Source of the DNA: JBPOHE01 sp052035915
GTDB taxonomy: Bacteria; Pseudomonadota; Gammaproteobacteria; Chromatiales; Chromatiaceae
Direction: 5' to 3'
DNA length: 62,298 nucleotides
NCBI GenBank assembly: GCA_052035915.1
Contig: JBPOHE010000018.1
Coordinates: 1 to 62,298 of the forward strand
The position numbers and the translations under genes were made by a program. The notes under the pieces are model-generated. The model did not search any database. It worked only from the letters and a program-made list of their open reading frames with translations, and had not been told where the DNA came from. Shown here piece by piece: positions 36,586 to 46,372 of the stretch (positions are counted from its first letter, which is position 1; every line of letters begins with the position of its first letter).

Positions 36586-39423
36586 CTATTCGGAAAGGAT
36601 AGGTGGTCTTTCCACGACCTCTTCAGGGAGGTTCTCCCGCTCCCAGAGGCCGTCCGGGTGCCAGTCCGCCAACCAGGTCTCCAGAGAATTCGCCGGTATG
36701 GCATCGACAAAGGCCCGTCCCTGACCGATCTCGCAGCCGAGCCGGAGGAGTTGCCGGGCATGCTCCAGGGTTTCCACCCCGTTGGCGATCACCTCGCAAC
36801 CGAAGGTCCTGGTGAGGGCGATCACCGCCTCCACGATAGCCAGGTCCCTGCTATCGGCGAGCAACCCGCGCACGAAAGAACTGTCGATCTTCACCGTATC
36901 CACCGGGAGCAATTTCAGGCAGGACAGGGAGGCATAGCCGGTACCGAAGTTGTCCAGAGCCACGGGGAAGCCCTGTTTGCGACAGGACTCGACGATGGCG
37001 GCCACCCGGTAGAGATCGCTGAGGACCGAGGATTCCCGCAGCTCCAGTTGCAGCCGCCCCGGCGGAAAAGACATGTGAAAGCCGAGCAAGCGGTTCAATC
37101 TGTTACAGAAGTTGGCCTGCTGGAGCGACTTGATGAGGACATTGACGCTCACCGCCAGCTCGATCCCCTGTCGATGCCATGACTCCATCTGCTCCAGGGT
37201 GGTTTGTAACACCCAGAGATCCAGCGCGGTTTCCAGTGGAGTGTTTTCGATCCCCGGCAAGAAGGATTGGGGCGGGAGCAAGCCCTGTTCCGGGTGCTGC
37301 CAACGAATCAGTGCCTCGACCCCCAGAACCTCTCCGGACCTCATATTGATTTTGGGCTGAACATAGAGGCACATCTCGTCCTCTTCCAGGGCCTGCTGGA
37401 ATCGGTCCTGTGTCTGGCGCTGGGTGACGTACCACATCGCCTGCCCAGGTTCATAGAAAGAGTAGCGGTTCTTGCCGCTCTGTTTCGCCTGGTACATCGC
37501 CTGGTCGGCGTGCCGCAGCAGGATATCCGGGTCCATATCGCCGGTTGGGAAGAGGCTGACGCCGATGCTGGCGGAAAGGCTCAGCCGTTGCGGGAACAAA
37601 TCCACCGGAGCGGAGAGCACCTCCAGAATGCGTCCCAGGGCGCTCTCGCAATCCTCGATCCGTTCCAGCCCCAGAAGAAAGACAAATTCGTCGCCGCCGA
37701 GGCGGGCCACCGTATCCTCGCCACGCAAGGCCCCCGTCAGGCGGCGGGCCACTTCCACCAGCAGCGCATCACCCGCCTCGTGCCCATAGTCATCATTGAC
37801 CTGTTTGAAGCCGTCGAGATCCAGATAACCCACGGCCAGCAGATGACCGCTCCGACGGGCATGGGCGATGGCCTGCTGCATCCGGTCGGCCAACAGGATG
37901 CGATTGGGCAGGCCGGTCAGGGCATCGTAGTGGGCGATGCGGACCAGTTCCTGCTCGTGTTGCTTGAATACGGAGATATCGTTGGAGATCCCTACATAGT
38001 GGCTGATCCCACCATCGGCATCGCTGACCGCGGTGATGGTGAGCCTGGCCGGGAAGATCTGGCCATCCTTGCGCCGATTCCAGACCTCACCACTCCAGTA
38101 ACCATTTTCCCGGATGGCGCGCCACATGGCCTGATAGAAATCGGGATGATGTTTTCCCGACTGGAGCAGACGTGGGTTCTGGCCCAGCACCTCCTCCGTC
38201 CGATAACCGGTGATGCGGGTGAAGAAGCGGTTGACCTTGATGATCCGGGCGCCGTTGTCGGTGATCAGGATGGCCTCCTGGGCCGTCTCGAACACACTCG
38301 CCGCCAATCTGATCTCGGCCTCGGCCCGGGTTCGCGCGGAGATATCCCGATAAATCCAGAGGCTGCCCAGGAAGCGACCATCCAGACGCATGGGCAGGAA
38401 ATCCCGTTCCAGGATGCGTCCGTCCCTCATCCGACAGACCTCATCCATGACGGCCTCTCCCGAGCCGAGCAGGGCCGCCATGCGCTGCCGGAAAGCCTCG
38501 GGGTCCTCGAAGCGTTCCGCCGCCATGTCCATGATGGCGGCGCGATCGGCGCCGATCAGGTATTCCGGTGGGGCGCTGCATTCGAACAGATCGCAACACC
38601 CTTGATTGACCAAGAGGATACGACGCCGGTCGTCCTCCATGATCACGGCGTTGGGAAACCCGCGGATGACGGCAGAAAGCCTGGCCTCCCCGATCTCGAA
38701 CCGCTTCTTTTCCAGGGTCAGATTGTTCCGCGCCTTCTCGATGGCCGTAGCCATACGGTTGAAGGCCCGAATCGAACGCCGCACCTCGGGGCTGCCGCGG
38801 AGGGGGATACGCGCCCCGAGATCGCCCCCAGCCAGGTCCCGGCTGGCCTGATCCAATCCCTGCAAGGGTTGCAGACCCTGGCGGAGTACCCACCAGACAC
38901 CGAGGAGATTCAGCCCTCCCCCCAACAGCAGGATGAACAGATGGGATTGCAACTGTAGCCAGATGTGTCGGAGCCGCGACTCGACACCCAGGCTGAGGGT
39001 CAGGGTGCCATATCGCCCCCCCTCCGACTGGAGTTCCCTGGAGGCCGACAGCTCCTCGAAGCCCAGTCCCTCGGCGAACCAAAACGGGACGCTCAGGGGC
39101 CGATTCCGTTCCCTGGTGATCAGGGTCTTCCCCGCGGCATCCTGCAAGCGGATGCCGGTGATCTCCTCATGGCTCCAGAATCCGTCCACCACCTCCTGCA
39201 ACCGGCTCCTGTCCCTGGTCGCAAAGGCGTCTTTGAAATCATGCGACAGAGATTGGAGTTGGGTATCCAGCAACAACTTCAGGGAGGTCTGACTCTCCTC
39301 GACATCCCGCTTGAAGGAGGCGTAGAACAGACCACTCCCGGTGAGGACCAGGATCAGGCTGGTGAGGAGCAACAAACGACCGCCGAGGGTCAGCCGATGC
39401 CAGAAATCGGAAAGGGAAAACAT
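36586..39423 (-). CDS. Membrane PAS-GGDEF-EAL protein with degenerate EAL domain
   Basis: This 945-residue protein has TM helices at about 16-36 and 160-180 around a periplasmic sensor region. HAMP (about 182-240), two PAS domains (about 250-370 and 375-500), GGDEF (about 510-670) and EAL (about 690-935) follow. The diguanylate-cyclase motif LGGDEF is intact and an I-site-like R-x-x-D is not evident. In the EAL domain VEALIRW is present, but DDFGTG is LDNFGTG and the A-E-G-V-E-T segment is ANGVET, so two metal/catalytic acidic residues are lost. It probably makes c-di-GMP, with the EAL part binding or regulatory. Confidence 0.9.
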   Translation of the reverse strand: MFSLSDFWHRLTLGGRLLLLTSLILVLTGSGLFYASFKRDVEESQTSLKLLLDTQLQSLSHDFKDAFATRDRSRLQEVVDGFWSHEEITGIRLQDAAGKTLITRERNRPLSVPFWFAEGLGFEELSASRELQSEGGRYGTLTLSLGVESRLRHIWLQLQSHLFILLLGGGLNLLGVWWVLRQGLQPLQGLDQASRDLAGGDLGARIPLRGSPEVRRSIRAFNRMATAIEKARNNLTLEKKRFEIGEARLSAVIRGFPNAVIMEDDRRRILLVNQGCCDLFECSAPPEYLIGADRAAIMDMAAERFEDPEAFRQRMAALLGSGEAVMDEVCRMRDGRILERDFLPMRLDGRFLGSLWIYRDISARTRAEAEIRLAASVFETAQEAILITDNGARIIKVNRFFTRITGYRTEEVLGQNPRLLQSGKHHPDFYQAMWRAIRENGYWSGEVWNRRKDGQIFPARLTITAVSDADGGISHYVGISNDISVFKQHEQELVRIAHYDALTGLPNRILLADRMQQAIAHARRSGHLLAVGYLDLDGFKQVNDDYGHEAGDALLVEVARRLTGALRGEDTVARLGGDEFVFLLGLERIEDCESALGRILEVLSAPVDLFPQRLSLSASIGVSLFPTGDMDPDILLRHADQAMYQAKQSGKNRYSFYEPGQAMWYVTQRQTQDRFQQALEEDEMCLYVQPKINMRSGEVLGVEALIRWQHPEQGLLPPQSFLPGIENTPLETALDLWVLQTTLEQMESWHRQGIELAVSVNVLIKSLQQANFCNRLNRLLGFHMSFPPGRLQLELRESSVLSDLYRVAAIVESCRKQGFPVALDNFGTGYASLSCLKLLPVDTVKIDSSFVRGLLADSRDLAIVEAVIALTRTFGCEVIANGVETLEHARQLLRLGCEIGQGRAFVDAIPANSLETWLADWHPDGLWERENLPEEVVERPPILSE

Positions 39424-39448
39424 TGAGTTAGAACAAAATTATGTATCT

Positions 39449-40756
39449 TTAACCATCTATAAATTCCAAACCCGCCAGATCCTGTCCGCCACCGGAGGAC
39501 TCGGGTTGGGGGAGTTGACGGGCGATGAGTTGCACCGGATGCCATACCGGGATGCTCGATCCCGCCGCCTTGAGCCCGGCCCGTAACTGTAAGGCACAGC
39601 CCGTGTTCGAGGTGACCACAACATCCGGCGCGGCCGCCTGCAAGGCCGCGATCTTGCGCGCCAACAGCCGGGCCGACATCTCCGGTTGTTGTAACACATA
39701 GGTCCCCGCCGCCCCGCAACAAAAGGCATTATCCTCCAAAGGCGACAAGCGGATCTCCGGGATGCGCGCCAGCAGCCGATAGACCGCCGCGCTTTGCCTC
39801 AAGCTGTTGCGCAGGCTACAGGGGTCATGCACCGCCACTGAGAGCGGCAGCGGCCGCAGGCGCAGATCCTCCGGCCAGGCCAGGGAGTGCAAAAACACAT
39901 TGATGTCCCGATGCCGTTCGACAAAGCCTTTGGCCGCGGACGGATCACCGATCCCAGGCAGGCGATCGTACCTGGCGAGCTGGCTGCCACAGCCGCTGGC
40001 GATACTCAGCACCGCCTCCAGGCGGGGATCGGCAAAGACTTCCAGATTGCGTTGCGCCAAGGTAAGGGCCTGTTCAGGCTCGCCGTTGTGCTGGTGCATG
40101 GCCCCGCAACAGAGGGCCACCCCGGGAAGTCGGACCTGGAAGCCGAGCCGGTTGAGCACCCTGATCGCCGCCCGGATGACTTCGGCATCGCACACCGAGG
40201 TCACACAGCCGGGAAAGATCGCCACTTCGCCGCGCTCGGGCGAGACCGAGGGGGGATACCTGAGCGATCCCCCCAGGGCGGGGGGGAAGTCTGGCAGAAG
40301 CTGGAACAACTTGCCCAGGGTCGCTGGTAAGGCCGAGGCCAGACCCTGAAACCCGGACCAGAGTCGGGGGTGCCGTTGCAGGGACCGGATCCCGGCGGCC
40401 CCATATCTCAGCCAACCCGGGTCGGAGAGGAGACGCAATAGGACTCCCTGCCACCAACGGCGATGGGCTGGCCAGGTACGACGGCTCTCCGTCCGCACAT
40501 CGTCCATGAGTTCACCGAAGGCCACCCCGGATGGACAGACCGGCTCGCAGGCCAGGCATTCGAGACAGAGCGCGAAGTGTCGCTGCAACGCGGGGGTATT
40601 GCTCAGAGGTCCCTCGATCCAGCCCTGGGCCAGGGCGATACGTCCCCGGGGAGACTCGGTTTCATTGCGCGTTTCCCGATAAGTCGGGCAATGGGGTAGA
40701 CAGAGACCGCATTTGACGCAACGGTCGGCCTCTGCGGCGATTCTCAGGGTAGTCAT
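39449..40756 (-). CDS. glcF: Glycolate oxidase iron-sulfur subunit
   Basis: This 435-residue protein has two N-terminal 4Fe-4S motifs (CVKCGLCLPHCPTY and CLECLACEPVCPSG) and two CCG (cysteine-rich) domains (CCGAMHQHNG, CCGAAGTY). It transfers electrons from glycolate oxidation to the quinone pool with GlcD and GlcE. Neither partner is in the window, which is unusual because glcDEF are normally adjacent; a lactate- or glycerol-3-phosphate-type partner is possible. The start is the ATG at 40756 (a TTG codon precedes it). Confidence 0.88.
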   Translation of the reverse strand: MTTLRIAAEADRCVKCGLCLPHCPTYRETRNETESPRGRIALAQGWIEGPLSNTPALQRHFALCLECLACEPVCPSGVAFGELMDDVRTESRRTWPAHRRWWQGVLLRLLSDPGWLRYGAAGIRSLQRHPRLWSGFQGLASALPATLGKLFQLLPDFPPALGGSLRYPPSVSPERGEVAIFPGCVTSVCDAEVIRAAIRVLNRLGFQVRLPGVALCCGAMHQHNGEPEQALTLAQRNLEVFADPRLEAVLSIASGCGSQLARYDRLPGIGDPSAAKGFVERHRDINVFLHSLAWPEDLRLRPLPLSVAVHDPCSLRNSLRQSAAVYRLLARIPEIRLSPLEDNAFCCGAAGTYVLQQPEMSARLLARKIAALQAAAPDVVVTSNTGCALQLRAGLKAAGSSIPVWHPVQLIARQLPQPESSGGGQDLAGLEFIDG

Positions 40757-41080
40757 CAATAATCGGGTTGGCTCTTATCACTCATGGAGAAACGGTGGCG
40801 ACCTTTGCTGGCACTGTTTTCAGGCTTCTCGAGACCGGCGCAGGATATCCCGGCGGAAGGGAGCGGACCAGAGCCTCGCGGTCGGAGTCGTAACCCTTCG
40901 CCGTTATGGAAAAATCCTTCTGCCAGGCTTGTCGGAAGACGGCGGCCTGGGTAGTATACAGAGTAATTTAGTAGGTTAATGCATCCACATCCAACCACCC
41001 TTCCCAGCGGTGGATGCTTTACAATTTACAGGTTTCCCGCCGTTCATCGGCCCCTCTGGATCAATCAACAGGAGACATAG
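40757..41080. other. Divergent glcF/sodB intergenic region
   Basis: No gene is seen. A perfect 8-bp dyad GCATCCAC (40981-40988)/GTGGATGC (41010-41017) lies 64 bp before sodB, preceded by an AT-rich stretch (about 40950-40980). A promoter for sodB is likely near here, but no metal-responsive operator can be assigned. Confidence 0.4.
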
Positions 41081-41662
41081 ATGGCATTCGAGCTTCCCCC
41101 CTTACCCTACGCGAAAGAGGCCTTGGCGCCCACGATTTCCGCCGAGACCCTGGACTATCACTACGGCAAGCATCATCAGGCCTATGTGACCAATCTCAAT
41201 AACCTGACCAAGGGCACCGAGTTCGAGGGTATGACCCTGGAAGAGGTGATCATGAAGTCCTCCGGTGGCATCTTCAATAATGCCGCCCAGGTGTGGAATC
41301 ACAGCTTCTACTGGAACGGCCTGAGCCCAACCGGTGGCGGCGAGCCCGGCGGTGCCTTGGCCGAGGCCATCGCGGCCAGCTTCGGCTCCTTCGAGGAATT
41401 CAAGAAACAGTTCACCACCGCGGCCGCCACCAATTTCGGCTCAGGTTGGACCTGGTTGGTCAAGAATGCCGAAGGCCAGTTGGAGATCTACAACACCTCC
41501 AACGCCGGCACCCCCATGACCGCCGGCAAAAAGGCCCTGCTCACTGTGGATGTCTGGGAGCACGCCTACTACATCGACTACCGCAATGCCCGTCCCAAGT
41601 ATCTGGAAGAGATCTGGAAGCTCATCAACTGGGGATTCGTCGCCGCCAACTACGCCGCCTGA
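41081..41662 (+). CDS. sodB: Iron superoxide dismutase
   Basis: This 193-residue SOD of the Fe/Mn family has metal ligands in YGKHHQAYV, NHSFYW, TVDVWEHAYYID (Asp and His). FGSGWTWLV and NTSNAGTP favour iron. No signal peptide, so it is cytoplasmic. The start follows AGGAGACAT. With the SOR-like protein it gives the cell two superoxide defences in two compartments. Confidence 0.96.
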   Translation: MAFELPPLPYAKEALAPTISAETLDYHYGKHHQAYVTNLNNLTKGTEFEGMTLEEVIMKSSGGIFNNAAQVWNHSFYWNGLSPTGGGEPGGALAEAIAASFGSFEEFKKQFTTAAATNFGSGWTWLVKNAEGQLEIYNTSNAGTPMTAGKKALLTVDVWEHAYYIDYRNARPKYLEEIWKLINWGFVAANYAA

Positions 41663-41685
41663 TACCCAGACTCGTTCGAGCCCAG

Positions 41686-41725
41686 GATTGGCCGACCGGG
41701 CGACCCGGCCGGCCAATTTCATTTC
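41686..41725 (+). terminator. sodB terminator
   Basis: ATTGGCCGACCGGG (41686-41699) pairs, with one mismatch, with CCCGGCCGGCCAAT (41704-41717), followed by TTCATTT. It lies 24 bp after the sodB stop. Confidence 0.7.
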
Positions 41726-41848
41726 TGCCATCAGGAACGGAAGCGGGACAAGCGCAAGCGAGATCGGACACAACCGACCCGCGGCCGATGATCTCCGACC
41801 GAAGATTCACTGACGCTTGCCTGCCCCTGGACCCAGGGGCTGAAGAAG

Positions 41849-42994
41849 CTAGGCGGATCGCCCCTTGATGGGTATCGGGGCCAGTCGACCATCCAGCCAC
41901 CGCAGTATCCAGGCCAGTCCTTCGAGAATGACTCGGATGGGTCGGATGAGGAACAACCCGATCCATGTCAGCCCCAGTACCAAGGCATACCAAAACAGAA
42001 ACCGCACCGGCGCCCGGGGCAAACCCGCCCAATCCGCCAGCTCGCCCAGGGTGGCATTGATCAGGGAAGGATACCTGAGCATGAGATAGATGGCGGCCGG
42101 CACGGCGCCCCACTTGGCGATCGCGATCCCCACACCGCCGCTCCGGGCGATCAGCCGCGAACCGATAAGGGCCGTGCGACTGGATAGGCTCAACCTGTGG
42201 CTGGTCTGGCCGGCCATGGAAACCCCTTTGACCGCCTTGACCAGTTTGACCGAGGCCGCCAGGGCCACCACATCCAGACCCGCCCAGGCAAAATCCGCGG
42301 CCTGAATGGCCTGTTCCCGACGCCATCGGGTTTCCAACCGCCTTACTCCCCCCAGAAAAACCGCGTTGATGCTTTCCAACACCCGTTCGGTCTGCACCCA
42401 TTGCACCCGACCCGCGGCCTCGGTGGTGAATTGACCAAGAAAGTCGTAGCCTTCCTCCTGGAGAACATGAATCGCGTACCATCCCTTCTCTTCGGGTGTC
42501 AGTTCGGGGCTGGGAGCTTCCCCCCCTCTGGCAGCGCTAAGGCTCGTCTCAGGCTCGTCGAGCACCTCGGCCAGCGTGCTCCGGAATCGTGCGTACTGGG
42601 CTCCAAGCCTGTGCCGCCACTCCAGCGTCGAAATCTCGGTGTCCATAAAATAGCCGATGACCGGCAACACCGGATCGCCGTAACGGAGCAGCACCGCTTG
42701 AAACTCAGGCTCGGCGCCATAGAGAGACAGGATCCGTCCGGCCAGCCGCGGTTGCCTCGTCAAGGCCAAACGTGCCGCCAACACCAGCACCGGATCGGCG
42801 AGATAATCCAGCATCAGGGCCTGGATCAGCAGGGGCTGGCTGGCTATCTCGGGTCCCAGCGCCTGGCTTTCCTGTCGGATTTGCACCCCGATCAAGGTCT
42901 CTTCGTAGCCCGACTCAGACCCCATGGGGCTGAGGATCAGGGCGCCGACCAGGGCCGCAATGAGAAGAACTACCCATTTGCTCGAGAGACTCAT
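41849..42994 (-). CDS. Membrane protein of unknown function
   Basis: This 381-residue protein has an N-terminal signal or anchor helix (SKWVVLLIAALVGALIL), a roughly 200-residue mostly helical soluble part without recognised domain, and C-terminal hydrophobic segments (about residues 285-375: VGIAIAKWGAVPAAIYLML, FLFWYALVLGLTWIGLFLI). The start at 42994 has GGGAG 8 nt upstream. It lies between sodB and the dnr-like gene without a visible operon partner. I cannot assign a role. Confidence 0.7.
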   Translation of the reverse strand: MSLSSKWVVLLIAALVGALILSPMGSESGYEETLIGVQIRQESQALGPEIASQPLLIQALMLDYLADPVLVLAARLALTRQPRLAGRILSLYGAEPEFQAVLLRYGDPVLPVIGYFMDTEISTLEWRHRLGAQYARFRSTLAEVLDEPETSLSAARGGEAPSPELTPEEKGWYAIHVLQEEGYDFLGQFTTEAAGRVQWVQTERVLESINAVFLGGVRRLETRWRREQAIQAADFAWAGLDVVALAASVKLVKAVKGVSMAGQTSHRLSLSSRTALIGSRLIARSGGVGIAIAKWGAVPAAIYLMLRYPSLINATLGELADWAGLPRAPVRFLFWYALVLGLTWIGLFLIRPIRVILEGLAWILRWLDGRLAPIPIKGRSA

Positions 42995-43356
42995 GAAGAA
43001 AACTCCCGGCCTTGGCGGCCCTCTTTTCGCCACTCGCCACCCGGAACCAGTCCGGGCAAATGAAGCTGGTGATTCGTCGCCATGAATGTGTATTACACTT
43101 TTAGGCAAAGCCAAGTTTTTCCGGCAGCCGCGGGAAGGAATTCGCGCGAGGCTTCGGGCGATGAATCCATGGAGAGCCCGATAATCCGTAAAACTCGCCG
43201 TCTAGACTGGCCAAAGGAGTCGAGCGCGTGGCGGAACGATTGAGGAATACAATCCCACCCTTGGAGAGGGGATGTTCATCCAACCTGCCCAGCCACGAAT
43301 CCAGCCTCCTGACGGCGGCATTATCGGACAACAGACGGCGAGAAGTGAAAGCCAGC

Positions 43357-44094
43357 ATGTTTGATTCCCAAGGCGAAACCATTCAGATCCTGAAAGACCA
43401 TTATCTCTTTGGTCAGCTTTCCGACGCCCAGATTCGTCGGATCGCCCAACATGCCCGGCGATTCCACCTCGCGACCAATCAGTGGGTGTTCTTGCAGGGC
43501 GAACGCGCCGATCGCTTTTTTCTGGTGCTCCGGGGCTTGGTCAAACTTTTTATCGTGACGCCGGAAGGGCATGAAAAGGTGATCGAGCTTCCCCGTCCCG
43601 GAGATACCTTCGCCGAGGCCTTGATGTTTCAACAACATGCGGTCTATCCCTTGAACGCCTCGGTGTTGGTGGACACGGATATCCTGAGTCTGGATGCCCA
43701 GGATTTCGCCTCCCTGTTGCGGGAGTCGACGGACGCCTGTTTCGTGCTCTTTGCCAGTCTCAGTCGACGCCTGCACGCCCTGATCCGCGAGATCGAGGAT
43801 CTCAGCACCCAGAGCGCCACCTGCCGCGTCGCCCGCTATCTGTTCGAGAAGGCCCCCCGCAATGGCTCCAGCTATAGGTTGGAGATCCCGAAAAGTACCC
43901 TCGCCTCCCGTCTGTCGGTCAAACCCGAGACCCTCTCCCGTATCATCCGCCAATTGACCCGTCGGGAGATCATCAGCATCCGGGGCAGTCTGATCTCTAT
44001 CCGCGACCGTAGCGCCCTGGCGGCGGAGGCGTCGATGTGTACAGGTGCCGAGATCTCGGGAATTCCGGCAGGAAAGACAGCGGTCAAATGCTAG
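43357..44094 (+). CDS. Crp/Fnr-family regulator, Dnr-like
   Basis: This 245-residue protein has an N-terminal cyclic-nucleotide-type effector domain (LATNQWVFLQGERADRFFLVL, GDTFAEALMF) and a C-terminal winged helix-turn-helix with recognition segment SVKPETLSR. The E-x-x-S-R pattern predicts recognition of TTGAT-N4-ATCAA sites. The N-terminal Cys cluster of FNR/Anr is absent, so it is not a 4Fe-4S oxygen sensor; the Dnr group (heme/NO-responsive) fits best. A perfect site lies upstream of napF in this window. The start is the first Met giving a normal length; its ribosome binding site is weak. Confidence 0.85.
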   Translation: MFDSQGETIQILKDHYLFGQLSDAQIRRIAQHARRFHLATNQWVFLQGERADRFFLVLRGLVKLFIVTPEGHEKVIELPRPGDTFAEALMFQQHAVYPLNASVLVDTDILSLDAQDFASLLRESTDACFVLFASLSRRLHALIREIEDLSTQSATCRVARYLFEKAPRNGSSYRLEIPKSTLASRLSVKPETLSRIIRQLTRREIISIRGSLISIRDRSALAAEASMCTGAEISGIPAGKTAVKC

Positions 44095-44188
44095 CCCGCC
44101 TTTCTCGAACCACTCCCTGTCAGATTTTCCCTCATCGGCGGATGAAGGGCTGACGCCCTGATTCGCTTTCGCCCTCGCCTATCGAGGC

Positions 44189-44366
44189 TCCCGGGCATGG
44201 GTTCTTTCGGATGGATTTCCGTTCTCCAGAAGAGAACAATGCCTCTCGTTACTGTCAAATAATTCTCCGAGGAAGAACAAAATCGGCCATTTTCAGTCGA
44301 TGCCCGGAACCGCTGAGCGCGGATATCCCTCCCCCGGGGTCCTTCTCTCAGCGGCGGATTCGGGGC
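44189..44366. repeat. GTTCTC double-hairpin repeat, copy I, with trailing module
   Basis: CCCGGGCATGGG, GTTCTCCAGAAGAGAACAAT, AATTCTCCGAGGAAGAACAAAA and GGCCATTTTCAGTCGATGCCCGG, then GGGGTCCTTCTCTCAGCGGCGGATTCGGGG. It lies between the convergent dnr-like and moaA genes. The third GTTCTC half-site has decayed to ATTCTC. Confidence 0.82.
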
Positions 44367-44421
44367 CGCGGCACGGAAGCCCTAAACGGATTCGGAACGG
44401 GTATAAGAAAGGCGGGCGGTA

Positions 44422-45399
44422 TCAGCCGCCGGTTTTGGCCATGACGCGACCGATAGCGGGCAGGCCGAGGGTAAAGTGATGTTCCCTGGGCTTACGGGCC
44501 ACAGCCGCGGCCATGGCCTGGGCGATCTCGGCATCCTCTGCCCCGGCGCGCAAGAGCTGACGCAGATCGACCCGATCTTCCCGCCCAAGGCAAAGATAGA
44601 GTACCCCGTCCGCCGAGATACGGATCCTGTTACAGGTGGCGCAAAAATGCTGGGATAAGGGGGTGATGAAACCCACCACCAGTTTGGTGCCCCGCAGATG
44701 CCAATACCGGGCCGGTCCCGCCCCCCGGACCGCCGCCGGTTCGAGGTGGAAACGCTTGCGCAGGCGTTGCTCGATCTCACGCAGATCCACGAAGTGGCGA
44801 CTCTGATCGGCACCCGAGGCCCCGACCGGCATGGTCTCGATGAAGCGCAGGGTAAATCCCTGGGTGGCGGAGAAATCCACCATGGCTTCGACCTCGTGGT
44901 CGTTCACACCACCCATCACCACCATGTTGAGCTTGATGGGATTCATGCCGGCGGCCTTGGCGGCCTCCAGGCCGGCCAGGACCTGGCTGAGGTTTCCCCG
45001 GGTCAATTGATGAAACAGTGCCCCATCCAATGAATCCAGACTGACATTGATGCGGGAGACCCCCGCCGACCGCAGAGGAAACGCCAGCCTGTCCAACTGG
45101 GAGCCGTTGGTGCTGAGGGAGAGATCCTCGATCCCGGAAAGTTTTCCCATACCACCGACAATCTCCAGGATGTCCTCCCTGACCAGGGGCTCGCCTCCCG
45201 TCAGACGCACCCTGGAAATCCCCAACCAAGCGCTCGCCCGCGCCAGGCGTAGCATCTCCTCCGCCGTCAGCAGCTCGGCGCGAGGCAGGAACCCCCGATA
45301 ACCGGGCGGCATACAGTAGCGACAACGAAAATCACAGCGATCGGTAACCGAGAGCCGGAGATAGGTGACCGGCCTGCCGAAGGAATCGATCAGCGCCAT
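44422..45399 (-). CDS. moaA: GTP 3',8-cyclase
   Basis: This 325-residue radical SAM enzyme has CDFRCRYCMPP (the C-x3-C-x2-C [4Fe-4S]), LTGGEPL, STNG, a C-terminal second cluster (CATCNRIRIS and a later Cys in YLCLG) and the C-terminal GG needed for activity (AKTGG). It starts molybdopterin synthesis, needed by NapA encoded just upstream on the same strand. It is separated from napC by 337 bp. Confidence 0.96.
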   Translation of the reverse strand: MALIDSFGRPVTYLRLSVTDRCDFRCRYCMPPGYRGFLPRAELLTAEEMLRLARASAWLGISRVRLTGGEPLVREDILEIVGGMGKLSGIEDLSLSTNGSQLDRLAFPLRSAGVSRINVSLDSLDGALFHQLTRGNLSQVLAGLEAAKAAGMNPIKLNMVVMGGVNDHEVEAMVDFSATQGFTLRFIETMPVGASGADQSRHFVDLREIEQRLRKRFHLEPAAVRGAGPARYWHLRGTKLVVGFITPLSQHFCATCNRIRISADGVLYLCLGREDRVDLRQLLRAGAEDAEIAQAMAAAVARKPREHHFTLGLPAIGRVMAKTGG

Positions 45400-45736
45400 G
45401 TCCCGGCCTCGCGAACAAGCGGCTCCGGGGTGTGCATGCGAACCTGTACCTCCGCTCGCCGATCGACTCCACTACTGACGTCGCTGGGTATCTTCGCCTC
45501 GTTCATGCAACAGGTCCTACTGGTCTGAGGGTCCGGAGATCGGGTGCCGGCCTTGACGAATGGATCTCAGGGGGCCCCTGCGCCCCCGGGGTTGGGGAAC
45601 GCGGGGCCGATCCATTATCGGATGAAGTTCAGCACAAGAAAGGCGGGTACGCCAGTCGGAAATCGAGCCACCGAAAGGGACGCCCGATCAGCCCGCCAAG
45701 AATGCCGCAGATCCTGTCGGAGTCCCGTGATACCTC
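45400..45736. other. napC-moaA intergenic region, no gene seen
   Basis: This 337-bp gap lies on the minus strand between the nap operon end and moaA. It has a GC-rich palindrome around 45569-45590 (GGGGGCCCCTGCGCCCCC). That could be a nap terminator or part of a moaA leader. No Moco riboswitch could be confirmed by eye. Confidence 0.4.
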
Positions 45737-46330
45737 TTATTTTTTGGCATGCACCGCCAATACGGCGCTCTTGTCGTCTTCGAACATATCCGGGAGACGA
45801 TGGGCGATGCCTTTATGACAGTCGATACAGGTCAGTTTTTCATCCAGGCCGCGGACGTGAGCCGCCACGGCGCGCCGCCCCTGGTAGGTATAGTCCATGG
45901 ACTGATTGTCGTGACAGTTACGACATTCCCGCGAATCGGTCTTTTTCATGGAATTCCATACATTGTGCGCCAGAGCCAGCCGCTTGGCATTGAACTTAGC
46001 CGGGGTATCGATCGAGCCGAGCACTTTGTGGTACAGCTCGTTGCTGGCCTGGATCTTGCGCACCACCTTGTGCACCCAGTCCTTGGGGACATGACAATCG
46101 GGACAGGTCGCCCGCACCCCGGTGCGGTTGTTGTAGTGAATGGTGTTTTTATATTCGAGATAGACGTTTTCATACATCTCGTGACAGGAGATACAGAACT
46201 TCTCCTGATTGGTGGCATCCATGGCCGTATTGAAGCCGCCCCAGAAAATCACGCCGAGCACGCCGCCGAGGATGAGCACCACCCAGGGCGATGTCCGCCG
46301 GATAATACCTTTGTGTTGAGTCTCAGTCAT
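45737..46330 (-). CDS. napC: NapC tetraheme c-type cytochrome
   Basis: This 197-residue NapC/NirT-family quinol dehydrogenase has one N-terminal membrane anchor (about residues 14-33) and four C-x-x-C-H heme motifs (CISCH, CPDCH, CRNCH, CIDCH). It passes electrons from membrane quinol to NapB. It is the last gene of napFDAGHBC. Confidence 0.97.
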   Translation of the reverse strand: MTETQHKGIIRRTSPWVVLILGGVLGVIFWGGFNTAMDATNQEKFCISCHEMYENVYLEYKNTIHYNNRTGVRATCPDCHVPKDWVHKVVRKIQASNELYHKVLGSIDTPAKFNAKRLALAHNVWNSMKKTDSRECRNCHDNQSMDYTYQGRRAVAAHVRGLDEKLTCIDCHKGIAHRLPDMFEDDKSAVLAVHAKK

Positions 46331-46372
46331 GGGATGAGCCCTCTTGGTCGCAGTGACGCACGTTTAGCCGAT

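Noticed and set aside
45432..45993. Open frames between moaA and napC on the plus strand
   Set aside because: No recognisable family, no ribosome binding site, and they run into napC antisense.
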